A DNA stretch of 64,000 nucleotides, from contig JAIPEE010000009.1 in the NCBI GenBank assembly GCA_021737275.1, positions 31,238-95,237 of the forward strand, given 5' to 3'. Of this stretch, positions 26,581 to 35,623 are shown piece by piece. Every line of letters begins with the position of its first letter. Position 1 is the stretch's first letter. A model generated the notes under the pieces. It had not been told where the DNA came from and did no database searches. It worked only from the letters and a program-made list of their open reading frames with translations. Made by a program: the position numbers and the translations under genes. This DNA is from Desulfobacterales bacterium (GTDB lineage Bacteria; Desulfobacterota; Desulfobacteria; Desulfobacterales; JAIPEE01).

Positions 26581-28071
26581 ATGTTTAAACGGTTAAGTCT
26601 TCAACGACGGGTTTTTATCATTCTGGCAATGTTATTGATCATAACGCTTGCGGGCGGATCAGTCATGATCTGGTATACTTATCGGATGGGCAACCTCCTC
26701 ACATCGATGATTGATCGTCACATGGCCGCTTTCCATACCGCTGAAGCACTCGAAAGTGCGCTCCTTAACCAGAAAGGCTTTGTTACATACTATTTTATTG
26801 ACAATGATCAGAACTGGCTAAATCAACTGAGTGAATATCGTCAAATATTTAGTGAAGAACTAAATAAAGCAAAATTTATGGCGGGAAATCCGGAAGAACA
26901 ACAGGACATTAATGCCATTGAAAAAGCCTACAATTTGTACACTGATACAAAAGACCAGGTAATCGACTTATACAAAAATGGAAACCGGGTCAAAGGCAAT
27001 CTGTTACACAAAGATGCCCGTCAATATTTTTTTCAGGTCCTTGAATTATGTGAAAATTATAAATCTCATTTCAAATCACGAATCAATCTTGCAAAAGAAG
27101 AGAGTTCTGAACGCGCTATAACACTTCGTATTATAGCTATTGCTGCGATGGTATTCAGCGCCCTGCTCGGAACCCTCCTGGCGTTTGTCCTGGTAACCCA
27201 GATTCTGCTGCCGATTCGTAAACTGGCATTTCACGAAAATAATCCACCCGAACAGGCGGGCAATGAAGTCATGGCACTTAGTCAAAAAGTCTATGGTCTG
27301 ATGCATGATGTAGATCAAACAACATTTGAGCTGGAAAAAAGCAGGGAACATCTATTACAGGCCGAAAAAATGGCATTAGTCGGTAAGCTTGCTGCCGGTA
27401 TGGCCCACAGTATCAGAAACCCTTTTACCTCTGTCAATATGCGCCTCTTTTCTCTGGAACGAACCTTACAGCATCTGGATGACACACAAAAAGATGATCT
27501 GAATGTGATCTCCCAGGAAATTCGTCATATTGATGCTATTATCCAGAATTTTCTTGAATTTTCACGACCGCCCAAGCTCAAGTTTCAGGAGATAAGCCCT
27601 TCAACTATTATTGATAGCGCCATACAGCTTCTTTCACATCGTTTAAAATCATATGGCGTTTCAGTAAAGGTGACCAGAAAAAATCCTTTGCCCAAAATAA
27701 CCTGCGACCCTGAACAAATTAAGGAAGTACTGGTTAATATTATCGTAAATGCCTGTGAATCAATGAATAAAACCAATGGACATATTATTATCAGAGAAGA
27801 AGAAGTTTTTCCGGAACCTCTTAAAAAGTCCATATCCATACGAATAAGTGATGATGGCCCCGGTATTCCTGAAACAATCCGAAAAAAAATTTTTCAACCC
27901 TTTTTTACAACCAAAGAAGAAGGCACAGGCCTTGGTTTAAGTATTGCGGATCGAATTATCAAAGAGCACCACGGCCTTATTGAAGCACACGCGAATGCGC
28001 AAAACGGTACGGTCTTTATCATAACATTACCGGTTGAGGGACCTGATTTTGAACACTATTTTAATAATTGA
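26581..28071 (+). CDS. Membrane sensor histidine kinase with helical periplasmic domain, NtrB/AtoS-like core
   Basis: A 496-residue kinase. A first helix (VFIILAMLLIITLAGGSVMI) is followed by a periplasmic all-helical domain of about 150 residues, like four-helix-bundle sensor domains, then a second helix (IIAIAAMVFSALLGTLLAFV). The core has AAGMAHSIRNPFTSV with His276, NIIVNACESMN, DDGPGIPE and [11 protein letters not shown]. The HSIRNP box is of the type found in kinases paired with NtrC-family regulators, and such a regulator gene overlaps its 3 prime end. It therefore most likely controls the sigma54 activator encoded next. Confidence 0.9.
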   Translation: MFKRLSLQRRVFIILAMLLIITLAGGSVMIWYTYRMGNLLTSMIDRHMAAFHTAEALESALLNQKGFVTYYFIDNDQNWLNQLSEYRQIFSEELNKAKFMAGNPEEQQDINAIEKAYNLYTDTKDQVIDLYKNGNRVKGNLLHKDARQYFFQVLELCENYKSHFKSRINLAKEESSERAITLRIIAIAAMVFSALLGTLLAFVLVTQILLPIRKLAFHENNPPEQAGNEVMALSQKVYGLMHDVDQTTFELEKSREHLLQAEKMALVGKLAAGMAHSIRNPFTSVNMRLFSLERTLQHLDDTQKDDLNVISQEIRHIDAIIQNFLEFSRPPKLKFQEISPSTIIDSAIQLLSHRLKSYGVSVKVTRKNPLPKITCDPEQIKEVLVNIIVNACESMNKTNGHIIIREEEVFPEPLKKSISIRISDDGPGIPETIRKKIFQPFFTTKEEGTGLGLSIADRIIKEHHGLIEAHANAQNGTVFIITLPVEGPDFEHYFNN

Positions 28072-29482
28072 TGATGATGATGCTTTAAGAAAAAGTTTTG
28101 AAAAAATCCTGTTAGAGGATGGATTTCTCGTAACAGGCGCCGCTTCAGGGGAATCCGGAATCGAAATTATCCGGAATGAAATTCCTGATCTGGTTATCCT
28201 GGATTTGCGACTGCCCGGCATGAACGGCATGGATACGTTCAAGAAAATTTATGAAATCGAACCTAAATTACCGGTAATTATCATGACCGCCTACGGTACC
28301 ACCGAAACGGCGATAGAAGCTATCAAGATAGGCGCATTTGACTATATACTCAAGCCTTTTGATGTACCGGATATGCTGGATACTATTTCAAAGGCACTGG
28401 CTGCAGGTCGTTTGATGAAATCACCCATTGCGCTGGATGCAAAACCGGATACGGCAAAAAGTGATGCCATTATCGGCCGCTGCCATGCCATGCAGGAGGT
28501 TTATAAATCCATTGGAAAAGCTGCGCCTACTGATGCAACACTTTTAATTCGTGGAGAATCCGGAACAGGCAAAGAACTGGTTGCCCGTGCTGTCTATCAG
28601 CACAGCAAACGTTCTCACAAACCATTTTTGGTAATCAACTGTGTTGCCATCCCTGCTAACCTTTTGGAGAGCGAGCTTTTTGGTTATGAAAAGGGATCTT
28701 TCACCGGTGCCGTTCATCGGCGTATAGGAAAAATTGAACAGGCCAACGGCGGAACGGTACTGCTGGATGAAATTGGTGATATGCCCATTGATCTGCAGGC
28801 AAAATTGCTGCGCCTGCTCCAGGAAAAAAGCATTGAACGGTTAGGCGGACGAGATACCATTCCAATTGACGTTCGGATCATTGCAGCAACAAACCGGAAT
28901 CTTGAAACAGCCATTGAACAGGGTACTTTCCGGGAGGATCTTTACTACCGTTTAAAAGTGGTTACGATCTGGTTGCCGCCGCTAAACGAACGCGAAGGAG
29001 ATATTCCGCTTCTGACTGAATATTTTCAATCCAGCTATTCTGCCCGAAATGATGTTCCTAATCCGGGTATAGCAGATGATGCGCAAAAGCTGTTAAACCG
29101 ATATTCATGGCCGGGAAATGTCAGAGAGCTGGCTAATGTCATCCGGAAAACCATGATTTTTAATCGCGGCATTAAAGTAAGCAGGGAAGATATTCAAAAA
29201 GCACTTCACGAAAAGTTGAATAAAGAAAAATCGGTTCCGGAAAATGATCAGACACTTCAGGACTGGGTAAGAAAAATGCTTATTCAGCATTCTGAAGAGA
29301 ATGTCTTTGATAATTGCATCGATTATCTCTCCAGTATTCTGGTTAGTGAAGCACTTGTTTTGACTGAAGGAAACCGGTCTCAGGCTGCTAAGCTGCTGTC
29401 CCTTTCCCGACCGACACTCCATGCTAAAATTGAAAAATATAAACTTGCTTTTGAAACAAGTGTAAAAAAAGACAGGAACTGA
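28049..29482 (+). CDS. Sigma54-dependent response regulator, NtrC family
   Basis: About 477 residues. I choose the TTG at 28049, because GAGGGA stands 8 bp before it and it brings ILIIDDDD to the N-terminus; a TTG at 28034 is also in frame. The receiver has its phosphoacceptor in VILDLRLPGMNG; the AAA+ domain has GESGTGKE, the sigma54 loop GSFTGA (Ser variant of GAFTGA) and TVLLDEIGD; a Fis-type helix-turn-helix ends it (NRSQAAKLLSLSRPTLHAKI). It overlaps the upstream kinase gene by 23 bp. It lies between the two SLC13 modules, whose sigma54 promoters share a TTACA-N3-TGTAA dyad, so it is the best candidate activator for both. Confidence 0.93.
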   Translation: MNTILIIDDDDALRKSFEKILLEDGFLVTGAASGESGIEIIRNEIPDLVILDLRLPGMNGMDTFKKIYEIEPKLPVIIMTAYGTTETAIEAIKIGAFDYILKPFDVPDMLDTISKALAAGRLMKSPIALDAKPDTAKSDAIIGRCHAMQEVYKSIGKAAPTDATLLIRGESGTGKELVARAVYQHSKRSHKPFLVINCVAIPANLLESELFGYEKGSFTGAVHRRIGKIEQANGGTVLLDEIGDMPIDLQAKLLRLLQEKSIERLGGRDTIPIDVRIIAATNRNLETAIEQGTFREDLYYRLKVVTIWLPPLNEREGDIPLLTEYFQSSYSARNDVPNPGIADDAQKLLNRYSWPGNVRELANVIRKTMIFNRGIKVSREDIQKALHEKLNKEKSVPENDQTLQDWVRKMLIQHSEENVFDNCIDYLSSILVSEALVLTEGNRSQAAKLLSLSRPTLHAKIEKYKLAFETSVKKDRN

Positions 29483-29601
29483 TTAATTCCCTGTATTATT
29501 TTAAAAGTGGCACAAAACACATCATTTAAGAATATCCCTCCAGTTAAATACTCAGCAGTATGTATCAGTTATTATCTTTTATAATATCACCGGTGTAATA
29601 C

Positions 29602-29616
29602 TTTACATCTTGTAAA
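29602..29616. promoter_or_regulatory. TTTACA-N3-TGTAAA dyad, candidate activator site upstream of the second SLC13 module
   Basis: A perfect 6-bp dyad centred about 105 bp upstream of the -24 element at 29713. A further half site (TGTAA at 29594-29598) makes the array TGTAA-N4-TTACA-N3-TGTAA. The core matches the dyad at 19917-19929 in front of the paralogous module. Confidence 0.65.
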
Positions 29617-29712
29617 AAATATGGACGCCAGCCGGACTTAGCTTATTTTCTCATTTTAATTCAACATACTGTTTTTATAGCTACTTATTTTTTTTAAATG
29701 CTCATAAAAATC

Positions 29713-29728
29713 TGGCACGAGCTTTGCC
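29713..29728 (+). promoter_or_regulatory. Sigma54 (-24/-12) promoter of the second SLC13 signalling module
   Basis: TGGCACGAGCTTTGCC is a full match to the RpoN consensus, TGGCACG-N4-TTGC, with exact 10-bp spacing between GG and GC. The predicted transcript start is near 29739, 16 bases before the first in-frame ATG. Confidence 0.88.
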
Positions 29729-29754
29729 TTATAAGTAGTTTATATATTCACTGA

Positions 29755-31449
29755 ATGAGAACTAAAATGCTGAAAACTTATTCAAAAATAAAAAAATACA
29801 TTCTGGCAAGTATGATCCTGGCACCGTTTTTACCCTTTATTATAGTGCTGGGTATCGGTTTTTACTATTTTACATCATCCATTGAAAATTCAACCCTGGC
29901 CGGCCTCAAGCAAACGGTATCGGATCATCGGCAAATGATTGATACCTTCCTTCAGGAACGGAAATCAGATCTTATTTTTATTTCAAAAGCCTATGGCCCG
30001 GAAACGCTTTTAAAACAGGCGTCCATCCAAAAAGCATATAATGACCTTAACAGCAAATCCCGTGCATTTGTTGACCTTGGTGTCTTTGACGAAAATGGAA
30101 TTCACCGTTCTTACAGCGGCCCATATCAACTCACATTGAAAAACTATGAAAATGAATTCTGGTTTAAACAGGTCATGAAAAAGGGTACCTATATCAGCGA
30201 TATCTTCCTTGGTTATCGACAGGTGCCCCATTTTGTTATTGCCGTTACCAGTCGGGTAAACAGTCACGTATGGATCATCCGGGCTACTATTGACACGAAA
30301 CAGTTCAGCGATCTGGTAGAAAAAGTACAATTCGGCAGAACAGGTGAAGCTTATATACTAAACACCTCTGGAATCTTTCAAACCACACGCCGATCCGGCG
30401 GTAATTTAATGGAAACAGATTCGGAATTTACTCAATTTCCATATTCAGATAATGGAATTATGCATTTCATAGAAAATATCAAGACCGGAAAAAAATTTTT
30501 GTACACATCCACTTTTCTTACTGAAAAAGACTGGCTACTCGTGGTGCGCCAGGAAACCGCTGAAGTATTCAGACAACTGCATACGGCAAGCTATCTGATT
30601 ATATTGATCTCACTTTCAGGCGGCGCTGTAATTTTCAGTATCGCGATTGTTCTCACCAACCGGATCATTAATCGAATCCGGCAAATTGATAACAAAAACG
30701 AATTGATAACCCAGCAGTTGATTCATGCAACCCGGTTATCCGAGTTGGGCGAAATGGCTGCCGGCTTCGCCCATGAAATCAATAACCCGCTTCAAATCAT
30801 TAAGAATGAACAGTCCCTTTTACTGTTAATGATTGAGGAGATTAACAAATCTTCATCCGCAATTCAGCCCCAAACAAATAAAGAGATAAATGATTCTCTT
30901 GAACAGATCGCCATTCAAATTTCAAGGGCAGCCAAAATCACCCAGGCTATTTTGAAGTTCGGCAGGAAAGAAAAACCATCCATGAGTCAAATCGAACTTC
31001 AATCCTTTATACCGGAAATTATAAATATGGTTAAAGGAAAGGCTACGGTTAACGATATCTCAATTTTAAAGTATTTTCCGGAAAATGCCGCCCCCATCGT
31101 GTGTGGTGATCCGTCACAGCTTCAACAGGTTCTTTTAAATCTTCTGAATAACGCGATTGACGCAATTTGTGAAGCAAATGACAGTACCGGCGGTGTTATC
31201 AAAATTGAGATCGCCCTGCCGGATACATCAACAGTTGAAATATCCGTATCTGATAACGGTATTGGCATTAATCCTGACAATATTGAGAAAATATTTGCAC
31301 CGTTTTTTACGACTAAACCAATGGGTCAAGGAACAGGTCTCGGCCTTTCCGTTTGCTATGGGATTATTAAAAATATGGGTGGAGAAATGACCGTATCAAG
31401 CAATAAAAATGACGGCACCGAATTTAAAATACAGCTACCGGCAGCTTAA
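29755..31449 (+). CDS. Membrane sensor histidine kinase with extracytoplasmic Cache-type domain
   Basis: A 564-residue kinase (560 if the ATG at 29767 is used). A first helix (ILAPFLPFIIVLGIGFYYF) is followed by a Cache-like periplasmic domain with DLGVFDENGIHRSYSGPY and YISDIFLGYRQVPHFVIAV, a second helix (LIILISLSGGAVIFSIAIVL), then the kinase core: AAGFAHEINNPLQII with His340, NLLNNAIDAI, DNGIGI and TGLGLSVCYG. Its layout and the Cache motifs parallel the kinase at 20464-22206, so the two SLC13 modules arose by duplication. It is the first gene after a strong sigma54 promoter. Confidence 0.9.
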   Translation: MRTKMLKTYSKIKKYILASMILAPFLPFIIVLGIGFYYFTSSIENSTLAGLKQTVSDHRQMIDTFLQERKSDLIFISKAYGPETLLKQASIQKAYNDLNSKSRAFVDLGVFDENGIHRSYSGPYQLTLKNYENEFWFKQVMKKGTYISDIFLGYRQVPHFVIAVTSRVNSHVWIIRATIDTKQFSDLVEKVQFGRTGEAYILNTSGIFQTTRRSGGNLMETDSEFTQFPYSDNGIMHFIENIKTGKKFLYTSTFLTEKDWLLVVRQETAEVFRQLHTASYLIILISLSGGAVIFSIAIVLTNRIINRIRQIDNKNELITQQLIHATRLSELGEMAAGFAHEINNPLQIIKNEQSLLLLMIEEINKSSSAIQPQTNKEINDSLEQIAIQISRAAKITQAILKFGRKEKPSMSQIELQSFIPEIINMVKGKATVNDISILKYFPENAAPIVCGDPSQLQQVLLNLLNNAIDAICEANDSTGGVIKIEIALPDTSTVEISVSDNGIGINPDNIEKIFAPFFTTKPMGQGTGLGLSVCYGIIKNMGGEMTVSSNKNDGTEFKIQLPAA

Positions 31450-31484
31450 TAATTTTGCGTGCATTAAAAAAGGAGGAAGAAGCA

Positions 31485-31937
31485 ATGGAACATAATCATA
31501 TACTGATCGTAGATGATGAAGAAAGGGTTCTGTCTACAAGCAGTAAGCTGCTTTCACAAAAAGGATTTCAGGTTTCTACAGCATCGAACGCCAAAGAGGC
31601 ATTGGCCCTCATTGGGCAAAAAGCAATTCATGTGGTGGTCATGGATATCAAGATGCCGGGTATGGACGGGATTGAGGCGCTCAAAATTATCAAACAGCAA
31701 TATCCCCTGATTGAAGTCATTATGTTGACGGGCCATGCCACAGTTGAAACGGCCATTGAGGGTTTGCAATCCGGCGCATTCGATTTTTTAATAAAACCCG
31801 CTGATATAGACGAACTGGCCCAGGCCATTTCGAGGGCGAGTGAAAAGCGTGATCAAATAGAGACCAAAATCAGGATGGCCCAAACCAAACACTATATGAA
31901 ATCTCCCAGGGAGATCATTAAATCGACATCTTCATGA
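31485..31937 (+). CDS. Stand-alone response regulator with short basic tail
   Basis: A 150-residue receiver from the ATG at 31485, which follows AGGAGGAAG; the frame also opens at a TTG 30 bases earlier. It has LIVDDEERV, phosphoacceptor Asp54 (VVMDIKMPGMDGIEAL), MLTGHATVETA and IKPADI, then a basic tail (TKIRMAQTKHYMKSPREI). It is the module 2 counterpart of the receiver at 22221. No output domain. Confidence 0.9.
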   Translation: MEHNHILIVDDEERVLSTSSKLLSQKGFQVSTASNAKEALALIGQKAIHVVVMDIKMPGMDGIEALKIIKQQYPLIEVIMLTGHATVETAIEGLQSGAFDFLIKPADIDELAQAISRASEKRDQIETKIRMAQTKHYMKSPREIIKSTSS

Positions 31938-31970
31938 GACATTAAAATTATTTAAATGGAGAATTAAAAG

Positions 31971-32108
31971 ATGGCATTATCTGATATTTTTTTAAAAAAG
32001 GGAATCATACGCTTCTCGCGAAATACGGAGCGTAAGTTTTTCTTTTATGCAACCCTTATAATGTTTCTGGTCTATTTGATGAATAAAGCCATGAAATATT
32101 TTACTTAA
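31971..32108 (+). CDS. Small single-pass membrane protein (45 residues)
   Basis: A short frame from ATG at 31971 to TAA at 32108, preceded by TGGAG at good distance. The protein has a charged N-terminal half with basic residues (FLKKGIIRFSRNTERK) and one hydrophobic helix (FFFYATLIMFLVYLMN) ending in a basic tail. It fits snugly between the receiver and the SLC13 carrier gene, with 33 bp before and 22 bp after. Its position and topology suggest an accessory subunit or regulator of the carrier. I do not recognise the family, and module 1 has no separate counterpart. Confidence 0.65.
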   Translation: MALSDIFLKKGIIRFSRNTERKFFFYATLIMFLVYLMNKAMKYFT

Positions 32109-32130
32109 CACTTTATAAAAAGGTGAGACA

Positions 32131-33984
32131 ATGACTGCTCAAATAGACAAAGTTAAGCCCACCGGGTATGACAAATATATCAACTGGAAGCTGTTTATCA
32201 TTCCATTAGCACTTTTGCTGGTTATTCTGTCGATGCCGACTCCCAAAAGCATGCTGGATGTCGGTATCGAATATTCTATGGGGTCCAAATATACCATGGA
32301 ATTTTTATCGAATGAATTATTTGCCATAAAACCGTCGGATCTTTCTCAATGGCAGATGCAACTGGTAAGAATGATGGACAAAAGCATGCAAACCTCTTCT
32401 TTCACCCACAAAGCCTTTTTGAAAAAAAACCGGAATTGGTGTGAAAAAAATGACATACCATCTTCAGAAGCACATCTTAAGGAAATTAAAAATTTTGTCG
32501 GCAGTATGAGTCCGCCAATATTTGAGAAACTTTTAAAGGATGCCTATCAATTACAAACGGATAAACTCGATTTTGAAAATCTCAGAGAAAGTGAAAAGGC
32601 AAATGCCCTGAAAGCCGGTTTTCATGTAAAGGCGGCGGTCGCCATTGTTGTTTTTGTTGTAGCCTGTTTTATCACTGAGGCCTTACCTTTACCGATGGTG
32701 GCTTTTTGTATCGGGATTATTGCCATGTGTACCGGTATCGTCAACAGGGAAAATGTCGCCGGCTTATACTGGTCGGATGCTACCTGGTTTATCATGGGCA
32801 GCCTGATGTTTGCGGTTGCTTTTGTCAAAACAGGTCTTGATAAACGAATTGCCCTGATGATGTTCGGCAAACTGAAAAATCCACATATCAAGTGGATTAC
32901 GCTAGTTATTATTTTAGTCATTGCCCCCTTGACCATGTTCATGTCTGACCATGCCCTGGCTGCCATGTTTCTTCCTATCGGCATACTTCTTTATACGGCA
33001 ACTATCGCTTCATATGGCAAGGAGGACCCGGAGCTTGCAAAAATGCTGATGATTACCATTGCCATGGCCTGTAATCTGGGCGGTTCGATGGCACCTTCCG
33101 GCGCTGCCCGTAATATCATCATGATGAGCTATACCGAAGATATGTTTGGCATATCGATCAGTTTCGGCCAATGGTGTGTCTACTGTATCCCTTTTCTTTT
33201 TTTCACCATACCTGTCACCTGGATACTTATTAACTGGCGGTTTAAACCGACCCTCACAAATCTGGGTTCTTCGTTGGAAACCGTAAAAAATGAAATTAAT
33301 AAATTTGGCAGCAAATGGACGGGTCAGCAAAAAACATCTCTCATCATTTTTATTGTTATGTTATTTTGCTGGATAACCGAAAAAAATATTATATATAATT
33401 TAACCGGCATCAGATTTGGAATCGGTGTCTTTGCCGTAATAGGGGCTGTTGCATATATCATGTGCGGAGTTGTCAACTGGCGTGATTATCAGACCAAGGT
33501 GGACTGGGGTGTTGTATGGCTTTATGCGGGTGCAATTATTTTTGGTAAAGTGCTGGTTAAAACCGGAGGCGCTTTTTGGATTGCCCGCTCACTTGTTAGT
33601 TTGACAGAGCCGCTCGGCATGGGTAAGGGAATGGGCCTGCTGCTTTCGGGTAACCTCATCACGGGCCTGTTAACCCAGATAATGGCTGACGGACCCGCCT
33701 GTGCCGCTATAGGACCGGTTACGCTGGCTATGGCCGGCATTGTGCATCCGGGATCATCAATGATTCCGCTTATGGCCATGGGAACAGCGATATCTTCATC
33801 CTTCGCTTACTGTCTGGTAATTGGAACACCGCCCAATGCCATTGTATATGCCAGTGGTTATCTGAACTCAAAAGATTATCTTCGTGTAGGTCTCATGCTG
33901 TGGTTTATCAACATGGCCATTTTATTGCTCATGTCGGCAACATACTGGAAATGGCTTGGCTGGCCGGGTTTGAGTTCTTTTTAA
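32131..33984 (+). CDS. SLC13/DASS-family sodium:anion symporter with large N-terminal insertion
   Basis: A 617-residue carrier. After a first helix (LFIIPLALLLVILSMP) comes a hydrophilic, probably extracytoplasmic segment of about 130 residues, longer than in the paralogue at 23121. The core follows, with family hairpins near MSDHALAAMFLPIGI and TQIMADGPACAAIGP and the C-terminal GTPPNAIVYASGY motif. The ribosome binding site is AAGGTGAG. The substrate is probably a di- or tricarboxylate or other divalent anion; not readable. The insertion could interact with the adjacent Cache kinase or the small membrane protein encoded just upstream, which is inference. Confidence 0.88.
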   Translation: MTAQIDKVKPTGYDKYINWKLFIIPLALLLVILSMPTPKSMLDVGIEYSMGSKYTMEFLSNELFAIKPSDLSQWQMQLVRMMDKSMQTSSFTHKAFLKKNRNWCEKNDIPSSEAHLKEIKNFVGSMSPPIFEKLLKDAYQLQTDKLDFENLRESEKANALKAGFHVKAAVAIVVFVVACFITEALPLPMVAFCIGIIAMCTGIVNRENVAGLYWSDATWFIMGSLMFAVAFVKTGLDKRIALMMFGKLKNPHIKWITLVIILVIAPLTMFMSDHALAAMFLPIGILLYTATIASYGKEDPELAKMLMITIAMACNLGGSMAPSGAARNIIMMSYTEDMFGISISFGQWCVYCIPFLFFTIPVTWILINWRFKPTLTNLGSSLETVKNEINKFGSKWTGQQKTSLIIFIVMLFCWITEKNIIYNLTGIRFGIGVFAVIGAVAYIMCGVVNWRDYQTKVDWGVVWLYAGAIIFGKVLVKTGGAFWIARSLVSLTEPLGMGKGMGLLLSGNLITGLLTQIMADGPACAAIGPVTLAMAGIVHPGSSMIPLMAMGTAISSSFAYCLVIGTPPNAIVYASGYLNSKDYLRVGLMLWFINMAILLLMSATYWKWLGWPGLSSF

Positions 33985-33999
33985 AGGAGACAAGATAAC

Positions 34000-34527
34000 A
34001 TGGCAACAACAGGTATCATATATCATAACAGTGACTCCATGTTCCGTCGATATGTTAAACAAATTGGCCATATTATGCTTTTTCCGGGTAATTTTTATCA
34101 GTCTGTTCCATTAAAAAAAAGCATTTCAGCGCCACTTGGGTTTCTTTGCCTAACATGCGTTATATATAGCATCATGGCATCCTTTATTGCGCCGGGTTCT
34201 ATTATCGGATTATTTATAATACGATTGGCTAACGCAATACTGATACCCGTCATAACCTCTCTGATACTTTTTCTGTCTTTACTGGTTTTGGGGAAGAAAC
34301 AGACTTTCACCACGGTTTTCAGCATAACAGCCTATACCACTGCTACGTTGTTGTTTTCCTGGATACCGGGCATTATATTGCTGACAACCTGCTGGCAATT
34401 TGTTCTCATATATACAGGACTGCGCAATGCTTTAAAAATTAAACGGATATTTGCTTTTATCTCTGTTTTTACGGTTATAACAACATTGCTCGGTCTGGCA
34501 AGTTTGCTTAATCCTGAAATATTATGA
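34000..34527 (+). CDS. YIP1-family-like integral membrane protein
   Basis: A 175-residue protein with about five hydrophobic helices and a cytoplasmic N-terminus containing GHIMLFPGNFYQSVPLKKS, an arrangement seen in bacterial YIP1-domain proteins. AAGGAGAC precedes the start, and the gene follows the SLC13 gene by 15 bp, so it belongs to the module 2 operon. The function of bacterial YIP1 proteins is not defined; it may assist membrane insertion or modulate the carrier. Confidence 0.65.
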   Translation: MATTGIIYHNSDSMFRRYVKQIGHIMLFPGNFYQSVPLKKSISAPLGFLCLTCVIYSIMASFIAPGSIIGLFIIRLANAILIPVITSLILFLSLLVLGKKQTFTTVFSITAYTTATLLFSWIPGIILLTTCWQFVLIYTGLRNALKIKRIFAFISVFTVITTLLGLASLLNPEIL

Positions 34528-34574
34528 CGGGTTGGCAATGAAACTTTATGCGTCGCAATAGGAGATTAGAGAAT

Positions 34575-35477
34575 ATGACTAATGCAATAAAAGTATTAAT
34601 GGTTGATGATGAAGAACAATTCCGTTTGACAACTAAGAGAATTTTGTCAAACAGGGGTTTTGATGTAATACTAGCCCAGGACGGCTGGATGGCAATTAAA
34701 AAACTTGACCAGCATCCTGACGTTATTATTCTGGATATAAAGCTACCGGACATGGATGGGCACGAAGTCTTAAAGGAGATCAAAAAAGTTAATCCCGAAA
34801 TACCGGTTATCATGTTAACAGGTCATGCCGCACTGCCTTCTGCTCGCGACGCGCTGACAGAAGGCGCATTCGACTATCTGTCCAAACCCTGTGATATTGA
34901 CCTGCTCGCTGTTAAGATTCATGATGCCCATCGATTTATGGTCATGGGCAACAAAGATATTGAGCATAATGTTGCAGATGTCATGATTCCGATCGAAGAG
35001 TATACGACACTCACTGAAGATCACACAGTGAAGGAGGCAATTTTAAAATTAAAAAAGTCATTCTCACCTGTTTTATCATCTGCAAAAATTATGGAAACCG
35101 GCCACCGCTCCATATTGGTGTTTGGTAATAATGGAAGAGAAATAGGTTTTTTATCCATCAAGGATCTGCTCAGAGGGATTATGCCGGCGTACCTCAGTGC
35201 ACCTAAACCGAGTATGGCCGACAGTATTCAGTTTTCACCCATGTTCTGGAATGGCTTGTTCAACATAGAAATCAAACAACTTGCAGAAAAGAAAATCGGA
35301 TCACTAATGACAACCTCTCTACTGGAAATTGCTTCAGATGCTAATCTAATGGAAGCCGCCTATATGATGGTCAGTCATGGAAAAAGGCGTTTGATTGTTA
35401 AGCAGAATCAAAAAGTCGTTGGTGTTATCCGGGAGCAGGATCTGTTTTTTGAAATGGAGCGTCTTTTGTCCAAGTAA
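34575..35477 (+). CDS. Receiver domain fused to a CBS-domain pair
   Basis: About 300 residues from the ATG at 34575, chosen for the preceding AGGAG. The receiver occupies the first 125 residues, with VDDEEQF, phosphoacceptor Asp54 (IILDIKLPDMDG), MLTGHAALP and LSKPCD. The rest carries two CBS-like motifs: DVMIPIEEYTTLTEDHTVKEAI...ILVFGNNGREIGFLSIKDLL, then SLMTTSLLEIASDANLMEAA...RLIVKQNQKVVGVIREQDLF. CBS pairs usually bind adenine nucleotides, so this protein could combine phosphorelay input with energy status. It is the last gene of the module 2 operon, followed by a large hairpin. Confidence 0.85.
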   Translation: MTNAIKVLMVDDEEQFRLTTKRILSNRGFDVILAQDGWMAIKKLDQHPDVIILDIKLPDMDGHEVLKEIKKVNPEIPVIMLTGHAALPSARDALTEGAFDYLSKPCDIDLLAVKIHDAHRFMVMGNKDIEHNVADVMIPIEEYTTLTEDHTVKEAILKLKKSFSPVLSSAKIMETGHRSILVFGNNGREIGFLSIKDLLRGIMPAYLSAPKPSMADSIQFSPMFWNGLFNIEIKQLAEKKIGSLMTTSLLEIASDANLMEAAYMMVSHGKRRLIVKQNQKVVGVIREQDLFFEMERLLSK

Positions 35478-35538
35478 TCGAATATTATCTCTAAATGTGG
35501 CATGACGTTTAAGGTCTGAAATAATTTTTGTATAAACA

Positions 35539-35592
35539 CCCTTAGTGTTTTTCTTTTGTGATAAATAGCCTGACACATGAAAACACTAAGGG
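35539..35592 (+). terminator. Strong hairpin terminator at the end of the SLC13 signalling block
   Basis: CCCTTAGTGTTTT (35539-35551) pairs perfectly with AAAACACTAAGGG (35580-35592) over 13 bp, with a 28-base loop, followed by CTTTTTTA. It lies 60 bp after the receiver-CBS stop and before the convergent stress-protein gene, so it may act in both directions. Confidence 0.75.
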
Positions 35593-35623
35593 CTTTTTTA
35601 CTTAAAGGGCATCTGTGAAGAAA

